Shown: piece after piece, positions 44,964 to 53,555 of the stretch | Layout: the number at the start of each line of letters is the position of its first letter | Numbering within the stretch: position 1 is the stretch's first letter | Assembly: GCA_902793335.1 (NCBI GenBank) | Contig: CADBCZ010000004.1 | Location: 1 to 64,000 of the forward strand | Length of the DNA: 64,000 nt | Reading direction: 5' to 3' | Source: an uncultured Lachnospiraceae bacterium | GTDB lineage: Bacteria > Bacillota > Clostridia > Lachnospirales > Lachnospiraceae | Notes under the pieces: generated by a model | The model's input: only the letters and a program-made list of their open reading frames with translations | The model's database searches: none | Told to the model about the DNA's origin: nothing | Position numbers and translations under genes: made by a program

Positions 44964-46262
44964 ATGAATACAGTGTATGCATGTTTTTGTACGGATGTGA
45001 TTCATGAAGGGCATTTAAATATAATAAAAGAAGCCGGAAAGTACGGCAGAATTATTATCGGATGTTTAAGTGACAGGGCGTTGATAAGATATAATCGTTT
45101 CCCTACTATGTCTGAAAAAGAACGAATGGAATTATACAAGACACTTGATGGGGTTGATTCGGTTGTTCTCCAAAATGATATGTTATATGATGATGTCATT
45201 AATAATATTCACCCGGATTACGTTATACATGGGGACAATTGGAAACATGGAGCGGAGGCTGCAATAAGATCACATGTAGAGACATTGTTATTATCATACG
45301 GCGGTAAGATCATAGATGTGCCATATACAGAAAATGAGCAGGTGAAAAAAATAGATCTCCAGCTAAAAGAAAAGCTTTCTATGCCGGAATACAGAAGAAA
45401 GAGACTTAGACAGTTGATAGAAATGACTGATATAGTAAAGGTTATGGAGGCGCATAGCGGGTTGACGGGACTTATAGTCGAGAAGACTGTTATAGAAGGT
45501 GATAAAGGCAAGCTTGACCAGTTTGATGCAATGTGGATAAGCTCGCTTTGTGATAGTACGGAGAAGGGTAAGCCGGATATTGAACTGATCGACATGACAA
45601 GCCGTTTCAGAACTATTGAGGATATAATGGAAGTTACTACCAAACCTATAATATTTGATGGTGATACAGGCGGACTTACAGAGCACTTTGTATATACCGT
45701 TCGTTCGCTTGAGCGGCTTGGAGTGAGTGCAGTTATTATCGAGGATAAAACCGGGCTGAAGAAGAACAGCCTTTTCGGTACTGAGGTTGAACAGACTCAG
45801 GCCGGTATAGAAGATTTTAGTGCTAAGATTGCTGCCGGTAAAAAAGCACAGCTGACAGAAGATTTTATGATCATAGCCAGAATAGAATCGTTGATCCTTG
45901 AAAAAGGTGTAGAAGATGCTTTGGAACGGGCTGGTGCATTTGTTAAAGCGGGCGCAGATGGAATAATGATACATAGTCGGAAGCAGGAGCCGGATGAGAT
46001 TTTATCTTTCTGTGACAGATTTAGGGAAGATGATAAAGATACTCCGCTTGTTGTTGTTCCAACAAGTTTCAATGTTATAACAGAATCGGAATTAATTGAA
46101 CATGGAGTAAACATTGTGATATATGCTAATCAATTGACCAGATCAGCATTTCCTGCAATGAAGCAGACAGCAGAGGATATATTAAAGTATCATAGAGCAA
46201 AAGAGGTTGATGACAGATTAATGTCAATAAATCAAATTATTACATTGATTGATGAAATATAG
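44964..46262 (+). CDS. pepM: Phosphoenolpyruvate mutase with N-terminal HIGH-type nucleotidyltransferase domain
   Basis: PEP mutase rearranges phosphoenolpyruvate to phosphonopyruvate, forming the C-P bond. Residues about 145-432 are the isocitrate-lyase-fold mutase with the diagnostic EDKTGLKKNS (residues 260-269; EDK plus five plus NS). Residues 1 to about 135 are a cytidylyltransferase-like domain with HEGH at 14-17 and HGDNWKHG, related to TagD-type enzymes. This fusion is known in other phosphonate loci, where the N-terminal domain is thought to be a nucleotidyltransferase. With the next three genes it forms a complete route to activated AEP. Start ATG 44964 follows AAGGAG at a longish distance. 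Confidence 0.93.
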   Translation: MNTVYACFCTDVIHEGHLNIIKEAGKYGRIIIGCLSDRALIRYNRFPTMSEKERMELYKTLDGVDSVVLQNDMLYDDVINNIHPDYVIHGDNWKHGAEAAIRSHVETLLLSYGGKIIDVPYTENEQVKKIDLQLKEKLSMPEYRRKRLRQLIEMTDIVKVMEAHSGLTGLIVEKTVIEGDKGKLDQFDAMWISSLCDSTEKGKPDIELIDMTSRFRTIEDIMEVTTKPIIFDGDTGGLTEHFVYTVRSLERLGVSAVIIEDKTGLKKNSLFGTEVEQTQAGIEDFSAKIAAGKKAQLTEDFMIIARIESLILEKGVEDALERAGAFVKAGADGIMIHSRKQEPDEILSFCDRFREDDKDTPLVVVPTSFNVITESELIEHGVNIVIYANQLTRSAFPAMKQTAEDILKYHRAKEVDDRLMSINQIITLIDEI

Positions 46263-46277
46263 GAGTTTTATTATTGT

Positions 46278-47414
46278 ATGGAGATAAAAAGAAATATATT
46301 ACTTAATGCCGGTCCGTCCACAACCACCGATACGGTTAAGATGGCACAGGTTGTTCCTGACATATGTCCAAGAGAAAAGGAATTCCAGGAAATAATGAAA
46401 CCTATGCGGGATGATTTAGTAAGAATAGTTCATGGAGATACCAAAGATTATACTTCAGTATTATTTTGTGGATCAGGAACAATATGTATAGATGTTGTGT
46501 TGAATTCACTTCTGGCTGAAGGCAAAAAGGCATGTGTTATCAGCAATGGTGCATATAGCCAAAGAGCTGTTGAAGTTTTGAAGTATTATGGATTACCCCA
46601 TATTGAGATAAAACAGCCAATAGACAAGCTTCCTGATCTGACTGTTATTGAGAACGTACTTAAGGAGAGCGATGATATAGGGTATATCTATGTTACTCAT
46701 CATGAAACCGGAACCGGACTATTGAACCCAATTAGGGATATTGGCGAGCTTGCTCACAGATTTGGAATAATGATGATAACGGATACAACGTCTTCTTATG
46801 CAATGATTCCTATAGATGTATATAGAGATAATATTGATTTCTGTATGGCATCTGCTCAGAAAGGTATTATGGGAATGACAGGGCTGTCTTATATTATTGG
46901 GAAAAGAAGCATAATCGAGGAGTCTGCTAATTATCCTAAGAGATCATATTACTGCAATCTTTATATGCAGTTTGAATATTTTGAAAAAACAGGAGAGATG
47001 CATTTCACTCCGCCGGTGCAGACCATATATGCAGCAAGACAGGCATTAAAGGAATATTTTAGTGAAGGCGCAGAAGAAAAATGGGCAAGGCATCAAAGAG
47101 TAATGAAAGCTATTCATGACGGAGAGGCAAAGCTGGGGCTTCGTGAGGCTCTCGATATAAGTGTTCAATCAGGTCTTGTATCATCAGTATGTTATCCTGA
47201 TGATCCTAATTGGGATTTTGATAAGGTACATGATTATTGTTATGAGCGTGGATTTACAATATATCCCGGAAAGATTGATGGTCGGGATACTTTTAGATTA
47301 TGTGCACTTGGAGCGATTGATGAAAGTGATATTATCGAATTTTGGAAAGTATTTGAAGATGCATTGAAGGCTAACAATATAATGATCCCAACTTCATATG
47401 GAGAGGATAACTAA
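46278..47414 (+). CDS. 2-aminoethylphosphonate transaminase (PhnW/AepZ-like)
   Basis: This PLP class V aminotransferase interconverts phosphonoacetaldehyde and 2-aminoethylphosphonate. It starts with LLNAGPSTTTDTV, has the glycine loop FCGSGTICID, the Asp and cofactor region ITDTTSSYAM and the PLP lysine K195 in ASAQKGIMG. In this context (next to PEP mutase and decarboxylase) the biosynthetic direction, making AEP, is expected. The 378-residue length is typical. Its last base overlaps the next ATG, so it is coupled to the cytidylyltransferase gene. Confidence 0.9.
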   Translation: MEIKRNILLNAGPSTTTDTVKMAQVVPDICPREKEFQEIMKPMRDDLVRIVHGDTKDYTSVLFCGSGTICIDVVLNSLLAEGKKACVISNGAYSQRAVEVLKYYGLPHIEIKQPIDKLPDLTVIENVLKESDDIGYIYVTHHETGTGLLNPIRDIGELAHRFGIMMITDTTSSYAMIPIDVYRDNIDFCMASAQKGIMGMTGLSYIIGKRSIIEESANYPKRSYYCNLYMQFEYFEKTGEMHFTPPVQTIYAARQALKEYFSEGAEEKWARHQRVMKAIHDGEAKLGLREALDISVQSGLVSSVCYPDDPNWDFDKVHDYCYERGFTIYPGKIDGRDTFRLCALGAIDESDIIEFWKVFEDALKANNIMIPTSYGEDN

Positions 47415-48118
47415 TGAGTGAAATAGCAATTATTATGGCAGCCGGTCTTGGTACAAGAATGCGGCCTTTGACTGATATCATGGCTAAACCTCTTGTGAAG
47501 GTTTGCGGCAGGCCGATGATAGAAACAGTAATAGATGGATTGAACAGACGTAACATTACCATGATATATATTGTAGTTGGATATCTTAAAGAACAGTTTG
47601 AGTATTTGACAGAGAAATATAATAACATTCAGATTGTCAAAAACAAAGATTACAATACAATCAATAATATTTCATCAATATTTGCAGTGTGTGACGAGTT
47701 GATCAATACCGACTCTGATTGTTTTATATGTGAGGCCGATTTGTTTATAATTGATGAATGCATATTTGATGTTGATTTATCACATTCATGTTATTTTGGA
47801 AAAATGATTAATGGTCATTCTGATGACTGGGTGTTTGATCTGGATAAAGAAGGACGCATAACAAGAGTGGGTAAAAATGGAGATGACTGTTTCAATATGG
47901 TTGGCATAGCCTGGTTTAATAAAAAAGATGCTCAATTACTGGGAATGCTGATAAGAGATGCTTATAAACAAAAAGGCTATGAAGGTTTGTTTTGGGATGA
48001 TGTAGTTAATAACAATCTTAATAAGCTGGATTTGATAGTGAATGAGATAAAAGATAATCAAATCATTGAAATAGACACCGTTGAAGAACTTATGAGAATT
48101 GATAATACTTATGTATAA
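47414..48118 (+). CDS. pntC: LicC/PntC-like CTP:aminoethylphosphonate cytidylyltransferase
   Basis: The protein begins with the sugar-nucleotidyltransferase signature IIMAAGLGTRMRPLT and KPLVKVCGRPMIE, then NTINNISSIFAV and a CEADLFI metal site, as in LicC (choline-phosphate) and PntC. Next to AEP genes the best assignment is PntC, which forms CMP-AEP for transfer to a lipid or glycan. At 234 residues it is a single-domain form. It is translationally coupled to the AEP transaminase. A role with choline or another phospho-alcohol is possible but no choline genes are nearby. Confidence 0.85.
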   Translation: MSEIAIIMAAGLGTRMRPLTDIMAKPLVKVCGRPMIETVIDGLNRRNITMIYIVVGYLKEQFEYLTEKYNNIQIVKNKDYNTINNISSIFAVCDELINTDSDCFICEADLFIIDECIFDVDLSHSCYFGKMINGHSDDWVFDLDKEGRITRVGKNGDDCFNMVGIAWFNKKDAQLLGMLIRDAYKQKGYEGLFWDDVVNNNLNKLDLIVNEIKDNQIIEIDTVEELMRIDNTYV

Positions 48119-48132
48119 AGGGAGATTTGATA

Positions 48133-49254
48133 TTGAAGGTAGATAAACTAGCACAGATAATAGGTTTGGATTTTTATACAGGAGTGCCGGATAGTCAGTT
48201 GAAAGAATTATGTAATTACTTGATGGACACATATGGAACAGATAATAATCATCATATTATCGCTGCTAACGAAGGCAATTGTTGTGCTATTGCAGCGGGA
48301 TATCATTTGGCAACCGGTAAGATTCCGGTTGTATATATGCAGAATTCAGGAGAGGGTAATATAATCAATCCTGTTGCAAGCCTGTTGAACGATAAAGTAT
48401 ATGCAATTCCGGTTATTTTTATTATCGGATGGCGTGGTGAACCCGGTGTTCATGATGAGCCGCAACACATATATCAAGGGGAAGTTACATTGAAGTTATT
48501 GGAAGATATGAATATTGCCTCTTTCATAATAAGTCCTGATACAGCGGAAGATGAGGTGAAGAATGCAATGGAAGAATTCAAAGGCAGGCTGGAACAGGGG
48601 TTAGATGTTGCGTTTGTAATTCGTAAAGGTGCATTGACTGATGGTCCGCATGTATCGTATTCTAATGATAATACTATGTTGCGTGAAGAAATTATTAAAC
48701 ATATAATTAATATTTCATGTGAAGATCCTGTTATATCAACAACAGGAAAAGTATCCAGAGAACTGTTTGAAATTAGAGAGGCTAATAAACAGTCTCATAA
48801 ATATGACTTTTTGACAGTTGGATCTATGGGACATAGTTCTTCCATTGCTTTTGGGGTTGCGTTGAATAAACCTGAAAAGAAAATATGGTGTATAGACGGA
48901 GATGGTGCGGTTTTAATGCATATGGGTTCAATGGCATTAATTGGTGCTAATAAACCGAATAATCTTATTCATATAGTCATTAATAATGGTGCTCATGAAA
49001 CTGTTGGAGGCATGCCTACGGTAGCTAAGTCAATTGATTTTGTAAAACTGGCTTATGCCTGTGGGTATCCATATGCTGTCTGTGTAGATAACTTTGAAGA
49101 TTTGGACAGAGAACTTAAGACAGTTAAGACGAATGCTCAATTGAGTTTATTAGAAGTTAAATGTGCGCTTGGATCCAGAGCGGATTTGGGACGTCCGACA
49201 ACAACAGCAATTGATAATAAGAAGAGTTTTATGCATTATTTGATGAATTTATAA
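48133..49254 (+). CDS. aepY: Phosphonopyruvate decarboxylase (Ppd/AepY)
   Basis: This thiamine-diphosphate enzyme converts phosphonopyruvate to phosphonoacetaldehyde, making the unfavourable mutase step irreversible. The N-terminal part has FYTGVPDSQLKELC, ANEGNCCAIAAGYHLATG (in two pieces) and YMQNSGEGNIINP; the C-terminal part has the ThDP motif CIDGDGAVLMHMGS through VINNGAHETVGG. I prefer TTG 48133, eight bases from AAGGGAGA, over TTG 48127. The 373-residue length is standard. It completes pepM-aepZ-pntC-aepY. Confidence 0.94.
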   Translation: MKVDKLAQIIGLDFYTGVPDSQLKELCNYLMDTYGTDNNHHIIAANEGNCCAIAAGYHLATGKIPVVYMQNSGEGNIINPVASLLNDKVYAIPVIFIIGWRGEPGVHDEPQHIYQGEVTLKLLEDMNIASFIISPDTAEDEVKNAMEEFKGRLEQGLDVAFVIRKGALTDGPHVSYSNDNTMLREEIIKHIINISCEDPVISTTGKVSRELFEIREANKQSHKYDFLTVGSMGHSSSIAFGVALNKPEKKIWCIDGDGAVLMHMGSMALIGANKPNNLIHIVINNGAHETVGGMPTVAKSIDFVKLAYACGYPYAVCVDNFEDLDRELKTVKTNAQLSLLEVKCALGSRADLGRPTTTAIDNKKSFMHYLMNL

Positions 49255-49262
49255 TTTTATTT

Positions 49263-49342
49263 AAAATAGGTGCAATAAGATGAAACCAATAAAATATCTT
49301 ATTAGTGAAAGAACAAACAAGGAGACAAGAATAGATGAATAA
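49263..49342 (+). pseudogene. Deletion scar of a GT2 glycosyltransferase gene
   Basis: Bases 49263-49290 match 27 of 28 bases of 37459-37486, the leader and first codons (ATG AAA CCA AT) of the GT2 gene at 37476. The frame continues directly into KYLISERTNKE, which resembles that protein's C-terminal end (RYIISETTEGE) and stops at 49342. The 20-codon ORF is thus the two ends of a GT2 gene with the middle removed. Its tail supplies the AAGGAG for the FkbM gene that starts at 49335. The 5' match is strong; the 3' match is short, so the deletion model is likely but not certain. Confidence 0.6.
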
Positions 49343-50222
49343 GAATAATGGTGTCAGATTAGCTGATAATGATATTGAATTCATACTGTGTGAAATCAAA
49401 TCAAGATTAATGAAAAACAGTATAATAAAATTCTATGAAAATAAAAAAGATTCGGAAATTAGAGAGGTAATTGATTATCTGAAAAATAATACTATTAATA
49501 CATTTCCATATGATTATAAAAAAAATTATAATATTAAAAAGGTCAAGGTTGGAAAGAGTAAGAACACACAATTACTTTACAGTGAATATAACGGCAAGAA
49601 AATATATATGAAAAGGAAATATACAAGTCCATTTCGAGTTAGACGCTATATTAATAATATTTTGATAGAGCAGGATGAGAAGTCACCGCATAGATATCTG
49701 TCAGATGACTTTATGCCGGATGAAGATACTGTTGTACTGGATATTGGAGGCGCAGAAGGTCTGTTTTCGGCCATGATTATTGATAAAGTTAAAAAAGTAT
49801 ATATATTTGAATGTGATAAGGAGTGGGTATATGCGTTAGAGCATACTTTCAAAAAATATAAAGATAAAATAGAGATTATTGAACGTTTCGTTGATGGATA
49901 TACAGATAATGATCATATTACTTTGGATGATTTTGTTAAACAATATGGATTAGAAAATGAAAAATTGTTTGTTAAAATAGATGCTGAGGGGTCTGAACCG
50001 TCAATAATTGATGGTGCTTCAGGTATTATTGACAAGAATGATATAAAGTTAGCAATTTGTACTTATCATTGTCAGGAGCATGAAGCAATAATTAAGAAAA
50101 GATTTACCGGGTGGAATATAACACCTTCATCAGGATATATGATTTATTATTATGATTTTAATTGGGATAAACCATATCTGAGAAGAGGTTTATTAAGAAT
50201 TAAAAAAACGGAGGACAGTTAA
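49335..50222 (+). CDS. FkbM family methyltransferase
   Basis: After about 115 N-terminal residues of no clear family, a SAM-dependent methyltransferase domain starts at VVLDIGGAEGLFSAMI, continues with YIFECDKEWVYALE, and has the FkbM-type TLDDFV and FVKIDAEGSEPSIIDGA. FkbM enzymes usually O-methylate sugars or small hydroxyl groups. In this locus the target may be a surface glycan or the phosphonate group, but nothing in the sequence decides this. The stop overlaps the next ATG by one base. Confidence 0.8.
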   Translation: MNKNNGVRLADNDIEFILCEIKSRLMKNSIIKFYENKKDSEIREVIDYLKNNTINTFPYDYKKNYNIKKVKVGKSKNTQLLYSEYNGKKIYMKRKYTSPFRVRRYINNILIEQDEKSPHRYLSDDFMPDEDTVVLDIGGAEGLFSAMIIDKVKKVYIFECDKEWVYALEHTFKKYKDKIEIIERFVDGYTDNDHITLDDFVKQYGLENEKLFVKIDAEGSEPSIIDGASGIIDKNDIKLAICTYHCQEHEAIIKKRFTGWNITPSSGYMIYYYDFNWDKPYLRRGLLRIKKTEDS

Positions 50223-51013
50223 TGAATCGGTTATCTCATACATTTGCAATATGTGCTTATAAGGATTCTCCATATTTGGAAGAATGTGTGCGTTCAGTTA
50301 AGAATCAAAAAATTAAGAGTGACGTAATTATTTGCACCTCTACTCCATCAGATTATATTAGTAAAATTGCTGCTAGATATGATATTCCTGTATACGTTCG
50401 TGAAGGTGAAAGTGATATTAAGAAGGATTGGAACTTTGCATATGATACTGCTTCGACACAGTGGGTGACAGTTGCTCATCAGGATGATATATATGCTCGT
50501 ACATATACTTCATATCTATGGGAGAAAGTCAAGAATACAACAAATGGGCTTATTTTTATATCGGATTATTATCCGTTAAAAAATGACAGGGGCAACGGTT
50601 ATAGGAGAGATCCGAATTCATTTATCAGACATATATTAAGAAGTCCTATGAAATCAAGGTATTTGTCATCACGGATTGCTTTTAAAAAATTGATACTTTC
50701 TTTAGGAAATAGCATATGTTGTCCGACAGTTGCGTACAATAAAGAAATGCTAGGTGACAGTATCTTTACTTCTGAATTGAAATTTAATATTGACTGGGAT
50801 ACATTTCTTAAACTGGCTAATATGAGAGGTGCCTTTCTGTATAAGGATAAACCGTTAGTTTTATACAGAATACATGATCAGGCTACAAGTAAAATGTTTA
50901 TAGATAACCAGAAACGTGTTGTTGAGGATCGTATTATGTTTAGCAAATTCTATCCGCCGGTTATGGTCGATATAATTATGCATTTTTACAAATTGGCTTA
51001 TAAAACATATTAA
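50222..51013 (+). CDS. Glycosyltransferase family 2 protein
   Basis: The protein shows GT-A features: FAICAYKDSPYLEECVRSV at the start, a DVIICTSTPSDYI strand, DWNFAYDTASTQWVTVAHQDD with the acidic metal site, and a C-terminal YRIHDQATS motif often seen in bacterial glycan-chain GT2 enzymes. At 263 residues it lacks membrane helices, so it is probably a cytoplasmic enzyme adding a sugar to the lipid-linked repeat. It is the last gene of the locus, coupled to fkbM. Confidence 0.8.
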   Translation: MNRLSHTFAICAYKDSPYLEECVRSVKNQKIKSDVIICTSTPSDYISKIAARYDIPVYVREGESDIKKDWNFAYDTASTQWVTVAHQDDIYARTYTSYLWEKVKNTTNGLIFISDYYPLKNDRGNGYRRDPNSFIRHILRSPMKSRYLSSRIAFKKLILSLGNSICCPTVAYNKEMLGDSIFTSELKFNIDWDTFLKLANMRGAFLYKDKPLVLYRIHDQATSKMFIDNQKRVVEDRIMFSKFYPPVMVDIIMHFYKLAYKTY

Positions 51014-51027
51014 CTTGCAAAATATAA

Positions 51028-51056
51028 TTGATAACAAAACAAATTAATCATAATAC
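51028..51056 (+). promoter_or_regulatory. Possible promoter for yqeG
   Basis: TTGATA (51028-51033) and TAATAC (51051-51056) are spaced by 17 bases in the 85-base gap before yqeG. The match is moderate and the region is AT-rich. Confidence 0.35.
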
Positions 51057-51098
51057 ATATTGCAGAGTTGAGTACAATAACATTATGGAGATAATGAA

Positions 51099-51623
51099 AT
51101 GAGTAAATGGCTGCCAACGAGATATTTTGATAAAAAAGAAGACATCCCTATAGAGGAATATTATAAGTCTGGTTATAGGGGGATACTATTTGATATAGAT
51201 AATACTTTAGTCCCTCATGACGAGCCGGTGGATGATAAGGCAAGGATTTTTGTTAAGCGTTTGAAGGAGCTGGGATTTGGTATATGTCTTATATCGAATA
51301 ATGATGAGGAGAGGGTGAGAACCTTTGCAGATCCTCTCGGAGTTAAGTATGTATATAAGGCATGGAAACCTAAGAGAGAAGGATATCTCAAGGGTATGGA
51401 GATACTTGGTACGGATAGGTCCTCTACATTGTTTGTGGGTGATCAGATATTCACAGATATATGGGGTGCTAACAGGGCAGAAATGTATAGTATTTTGTTA
51501 GATCCGATCAATCCAAAGGAAGAGATTCAGATAATACTTAAGCGTATTCCGGAGAAGTTCATTAAGTGGTTATACAGAAAGAAGAGAGGGCTTTCAAAGG
51601 GAGAGCATGATGTAGGTATATAA
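51099..51623 (+). CDS. yqeG: YqeG family HAD IIIA-type phosphatase
   Basis: This 174-residue haloacid dehalogenase-fold protein has the catalytic DIDNT at residues 32-36, the ISNN motif II, the KPKREG motif III and GDQIFTDIWGAN motif IV. In Bacillus it lies upstream of aroE (aroD), as here, with yqeH between; yqeH is missing in this window. The substrate is unknown. Confidence 0.92.
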   Translation: MSKWLPTRYFDKKEDIPIEEYYKSGYRGILFDIDNTLVPHDEPVDDKARIFVKRLKELGFGICLISNNDEERVRTFADPLGVKYVYKAWKPKREGYLKGMEILGTDRSSTLFVGDQIFTDIWGANRAEMYSILLDPINPKEEIQIILKRIPEKFIKWLYRKKRGLSKGEHDVGI

Positions 51624-51761
51624 TTTTTTGTATTAATATTTTATGTTGTTTTGACGAGTAATATTAAAATTATATGAGTATATTTTATGTAAACTAATAG
51701 AGGTTATATACAGTAGCCGGTATAGAAATTAGTTAATGGATATTGTGATAGGGTAGAGGAT

Positions 51762-53225
51762 ATGAATATTAACGGTTTGACAAGAACAATTGGTCTAATA
51801 GGTAATCCGGTGGAACATACGCTTTCGCCGGTAATACATAACAATATTAGTAAGAGAATGGACATAGATTCTGTATATGTACCATTTAGAGTTGAAGCAG
51901 ATGGACTTGATAAGGCTATAAATGGTGCATACGAGCTTAACATCTTAGGATTAAACGTTACGGTACCACACAAGAATGCTGTTAAGGAATTTCTTGTAGA
52001 TATTGATGGCGCAGCGAGAGATATCGGGGCAGTCAATACACTGGTACGCGATGAATCAAAGCATGGTTATAAGGGCTATAACACTGATTATATGGGACTT
52101 GAAAGACAGATTAAGGAGGATGGAATAGAACTGTCCGGAAGAACTGTTGCGATTCTTGGAGCAGGAGGCGCTGCCAAGGCTGTCACTTATATGTGTATTA
52201 AAAATGGCGCATCTAAGATATATATTCTTAACAGAACAATCGATAAAGCAAGACAGATTGCAGAGGATATGTATGGATTATTGAATAATGATACATCACT
52301 TTATAATTCATTTTGTGATTCATCTAAAGAGATGGACAAGGATAATATGCTAATTAAGGATATTGTGGTGGATAGAATATCTTCAAAAGAATACATAATT
52401 CCAATCAGTTTAAATGACAATAATGTCATAACAGAGGATAATCTGATCGCCTTTCAGGCAACTTCGATTGGACTTTCTCCAAACATTGATAAGGTGGTTA
52501 TTGAAGATAAGGAATTCTATAAGAAGATTGCAGTGGGCGTTGATCTTATTTATAATCCTGCGACAACTAAATTCATGAAGCTGGTAAATGAGAATGGCGG
52601 CAAAGCATATAATGCCTTGAAGATGTTATTATATCAGGGAGTGGCTGCCTATGAGTTATGGCACAAGATAAGTGTTCCGCAGGAAATTATAGAGGAAGTG
52701 TATCTGGAATTAAAACGTAGTGTTTATCCCAAGGATAATATTGTTTTAATTGGTTTTATGGGAAGCGGAAAGTCTACGGTTGGAAAGGCGTTAGCAGAAA
52801 GAGCTTCCATGAATTTCATTGATAGTGATGAATATATAGAGAATAAAGCAGGAATGAGTATTGCTGATATATTTGAGAAAATGGGTGAGGACGAATTTCG
52901 CAGAATAGAAACAGAAACACTGATTGAGCTTAGGGACAACCTGTCTAATACGGTTCTTGCTACAGGCGGAGGGATGCCGCTTAGACGTGAGAATGCAATT
53001 TTATTAAAAGAAATTGGCAGGGTTTTTTACCTGACGGCAGCTAATCGTGTCATATATGACAGGGTTAAGGAAGATACAAAAAGACCATTGCTTTTCTGTG
53101 ATGACCCTTATTCAAAGATTTGCGATTTGATGAAGGAACGCAGACCGCTTTATGAGAAGGCATGTGATGTTAAGGTTGACACCAATTCCAATGATCTTGA
53201 AGAGGTGCTGGCTGCTATTTCATAA
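51762..53225 (+). CDS. aroE: Shikimate dehydrogenase-shikimate kinase fusion (AroE-AroK)
   Basis: Residues 1 to about 318 are shikimate dehydrogenase: GLIGNPVEHTLSPVIHN, NVTVPHKNAV, the NADP loop AILGAGGAAKAVTYM and a C-terminal YQGVAAYELW. An inserted segment of about 45 residues lies near 180-225. Residues about 325-487 are shikimate kinase: P-loop GFMGSGKST from 331, DSDEYIENKAG, FRRIETE and ATGGGMPLR. One chain thus reduces 3-dehydroshikimate and phosphorylates the product, consecutive steps to chorismate. The two activities are separate genes in most bacteria; the fusion is in frame with no sign of a frameshift. Confidence 0.94.
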   Translation: MNINGLTRTIGLIGNPVEHTLSPVIHNNISKRMDIDSVYVPFRVEADGLDKAINGAYELNILGLNVTVPHKNAVKEFLVDIDGAARDIGAVNTLVRDESKHGYKGYNTDYMGLERQIKEDGIELSGRTVAILGAGGAAKAVTYMCIKNGASKIYILNRTIDKARQIAEDMYGLLNNDTSLYNSFCDSSKEMDKDNMLIKDIVVDRISSKEYIIPISLNDNNVITEDNLIAFQATSIGLSPNIDKVVIEDKEFYKKIAVGVDLIYNPATTKFMKLVNENGGKAYNALKMLLYQGVAAYELWHKISVPQEIIEEVYLELKRSVYPKDNIVLIGFMGSGKSTVGKALAERASMNFIDSDEYIENKAGMSIADIFEKMGEDEFRRIETETLIELRDNLSNTVLATGGGMPLRRENAILLKEIGRVFYLTAANRVIYDRVKEDTKRPLLFCDDPYSKICDLMKERRPLYEKACDVKVDTNSNDLEEVLAAIS

Positions 53226-53555
53226 AAATTCGGGTTTGTAGGGATGTTTTATTTTCGTTTTAGGTACGCCGTCTTTAGATATACTTCGGTATATTTTGTT
53301 GTCTCGGTTGTCCGTATATAAGATTTTCTAAGTGTTCTGTACAAGCTATTCAATAATACGCGAACGGCTTTTATGCGACATCCATGTCGCATTACGCCTT
53401 GCGTGGCTTCCTTGCCACGCATCGCTAGAAATCTATCAGAACACTAAGAAAATCTAATACACTACCAAATGAGACAAAAAATATTACCAAAGTATATCAA
53501 TTAACGGCTGTTTACTAAAGACGAAACGAATATAAAAACATCCCTTGTGGGGTGG
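53226..53555. repeat. Palindromic intergenic element, type A
   Basis: Arms at about 53233-53345 and 53430-53552 are imperfect reverse complements (TAGGGATGTTTTATTTTCG with CGAATATAAAAACATCCC; AGATTTTCTAAGTGTTCTG with CAGAACACTAAGAAAATCT). The loop holds two perfect short hairpins: ATGCGACAT-CC-ATGTCGCAT at 53373-53392 and TGCGTGGC/GCCACGCA at 53400-53421. No ORF is credible. It lies immediately behind the aroE-aroK stop. Confidence 0.75.

Noticed and set aside
45363..45974. 203-residue minus-strand ORF opposite pepM
   Set aside because: It is the antisense of the mutase coding region; composition is that of a shadow frame.
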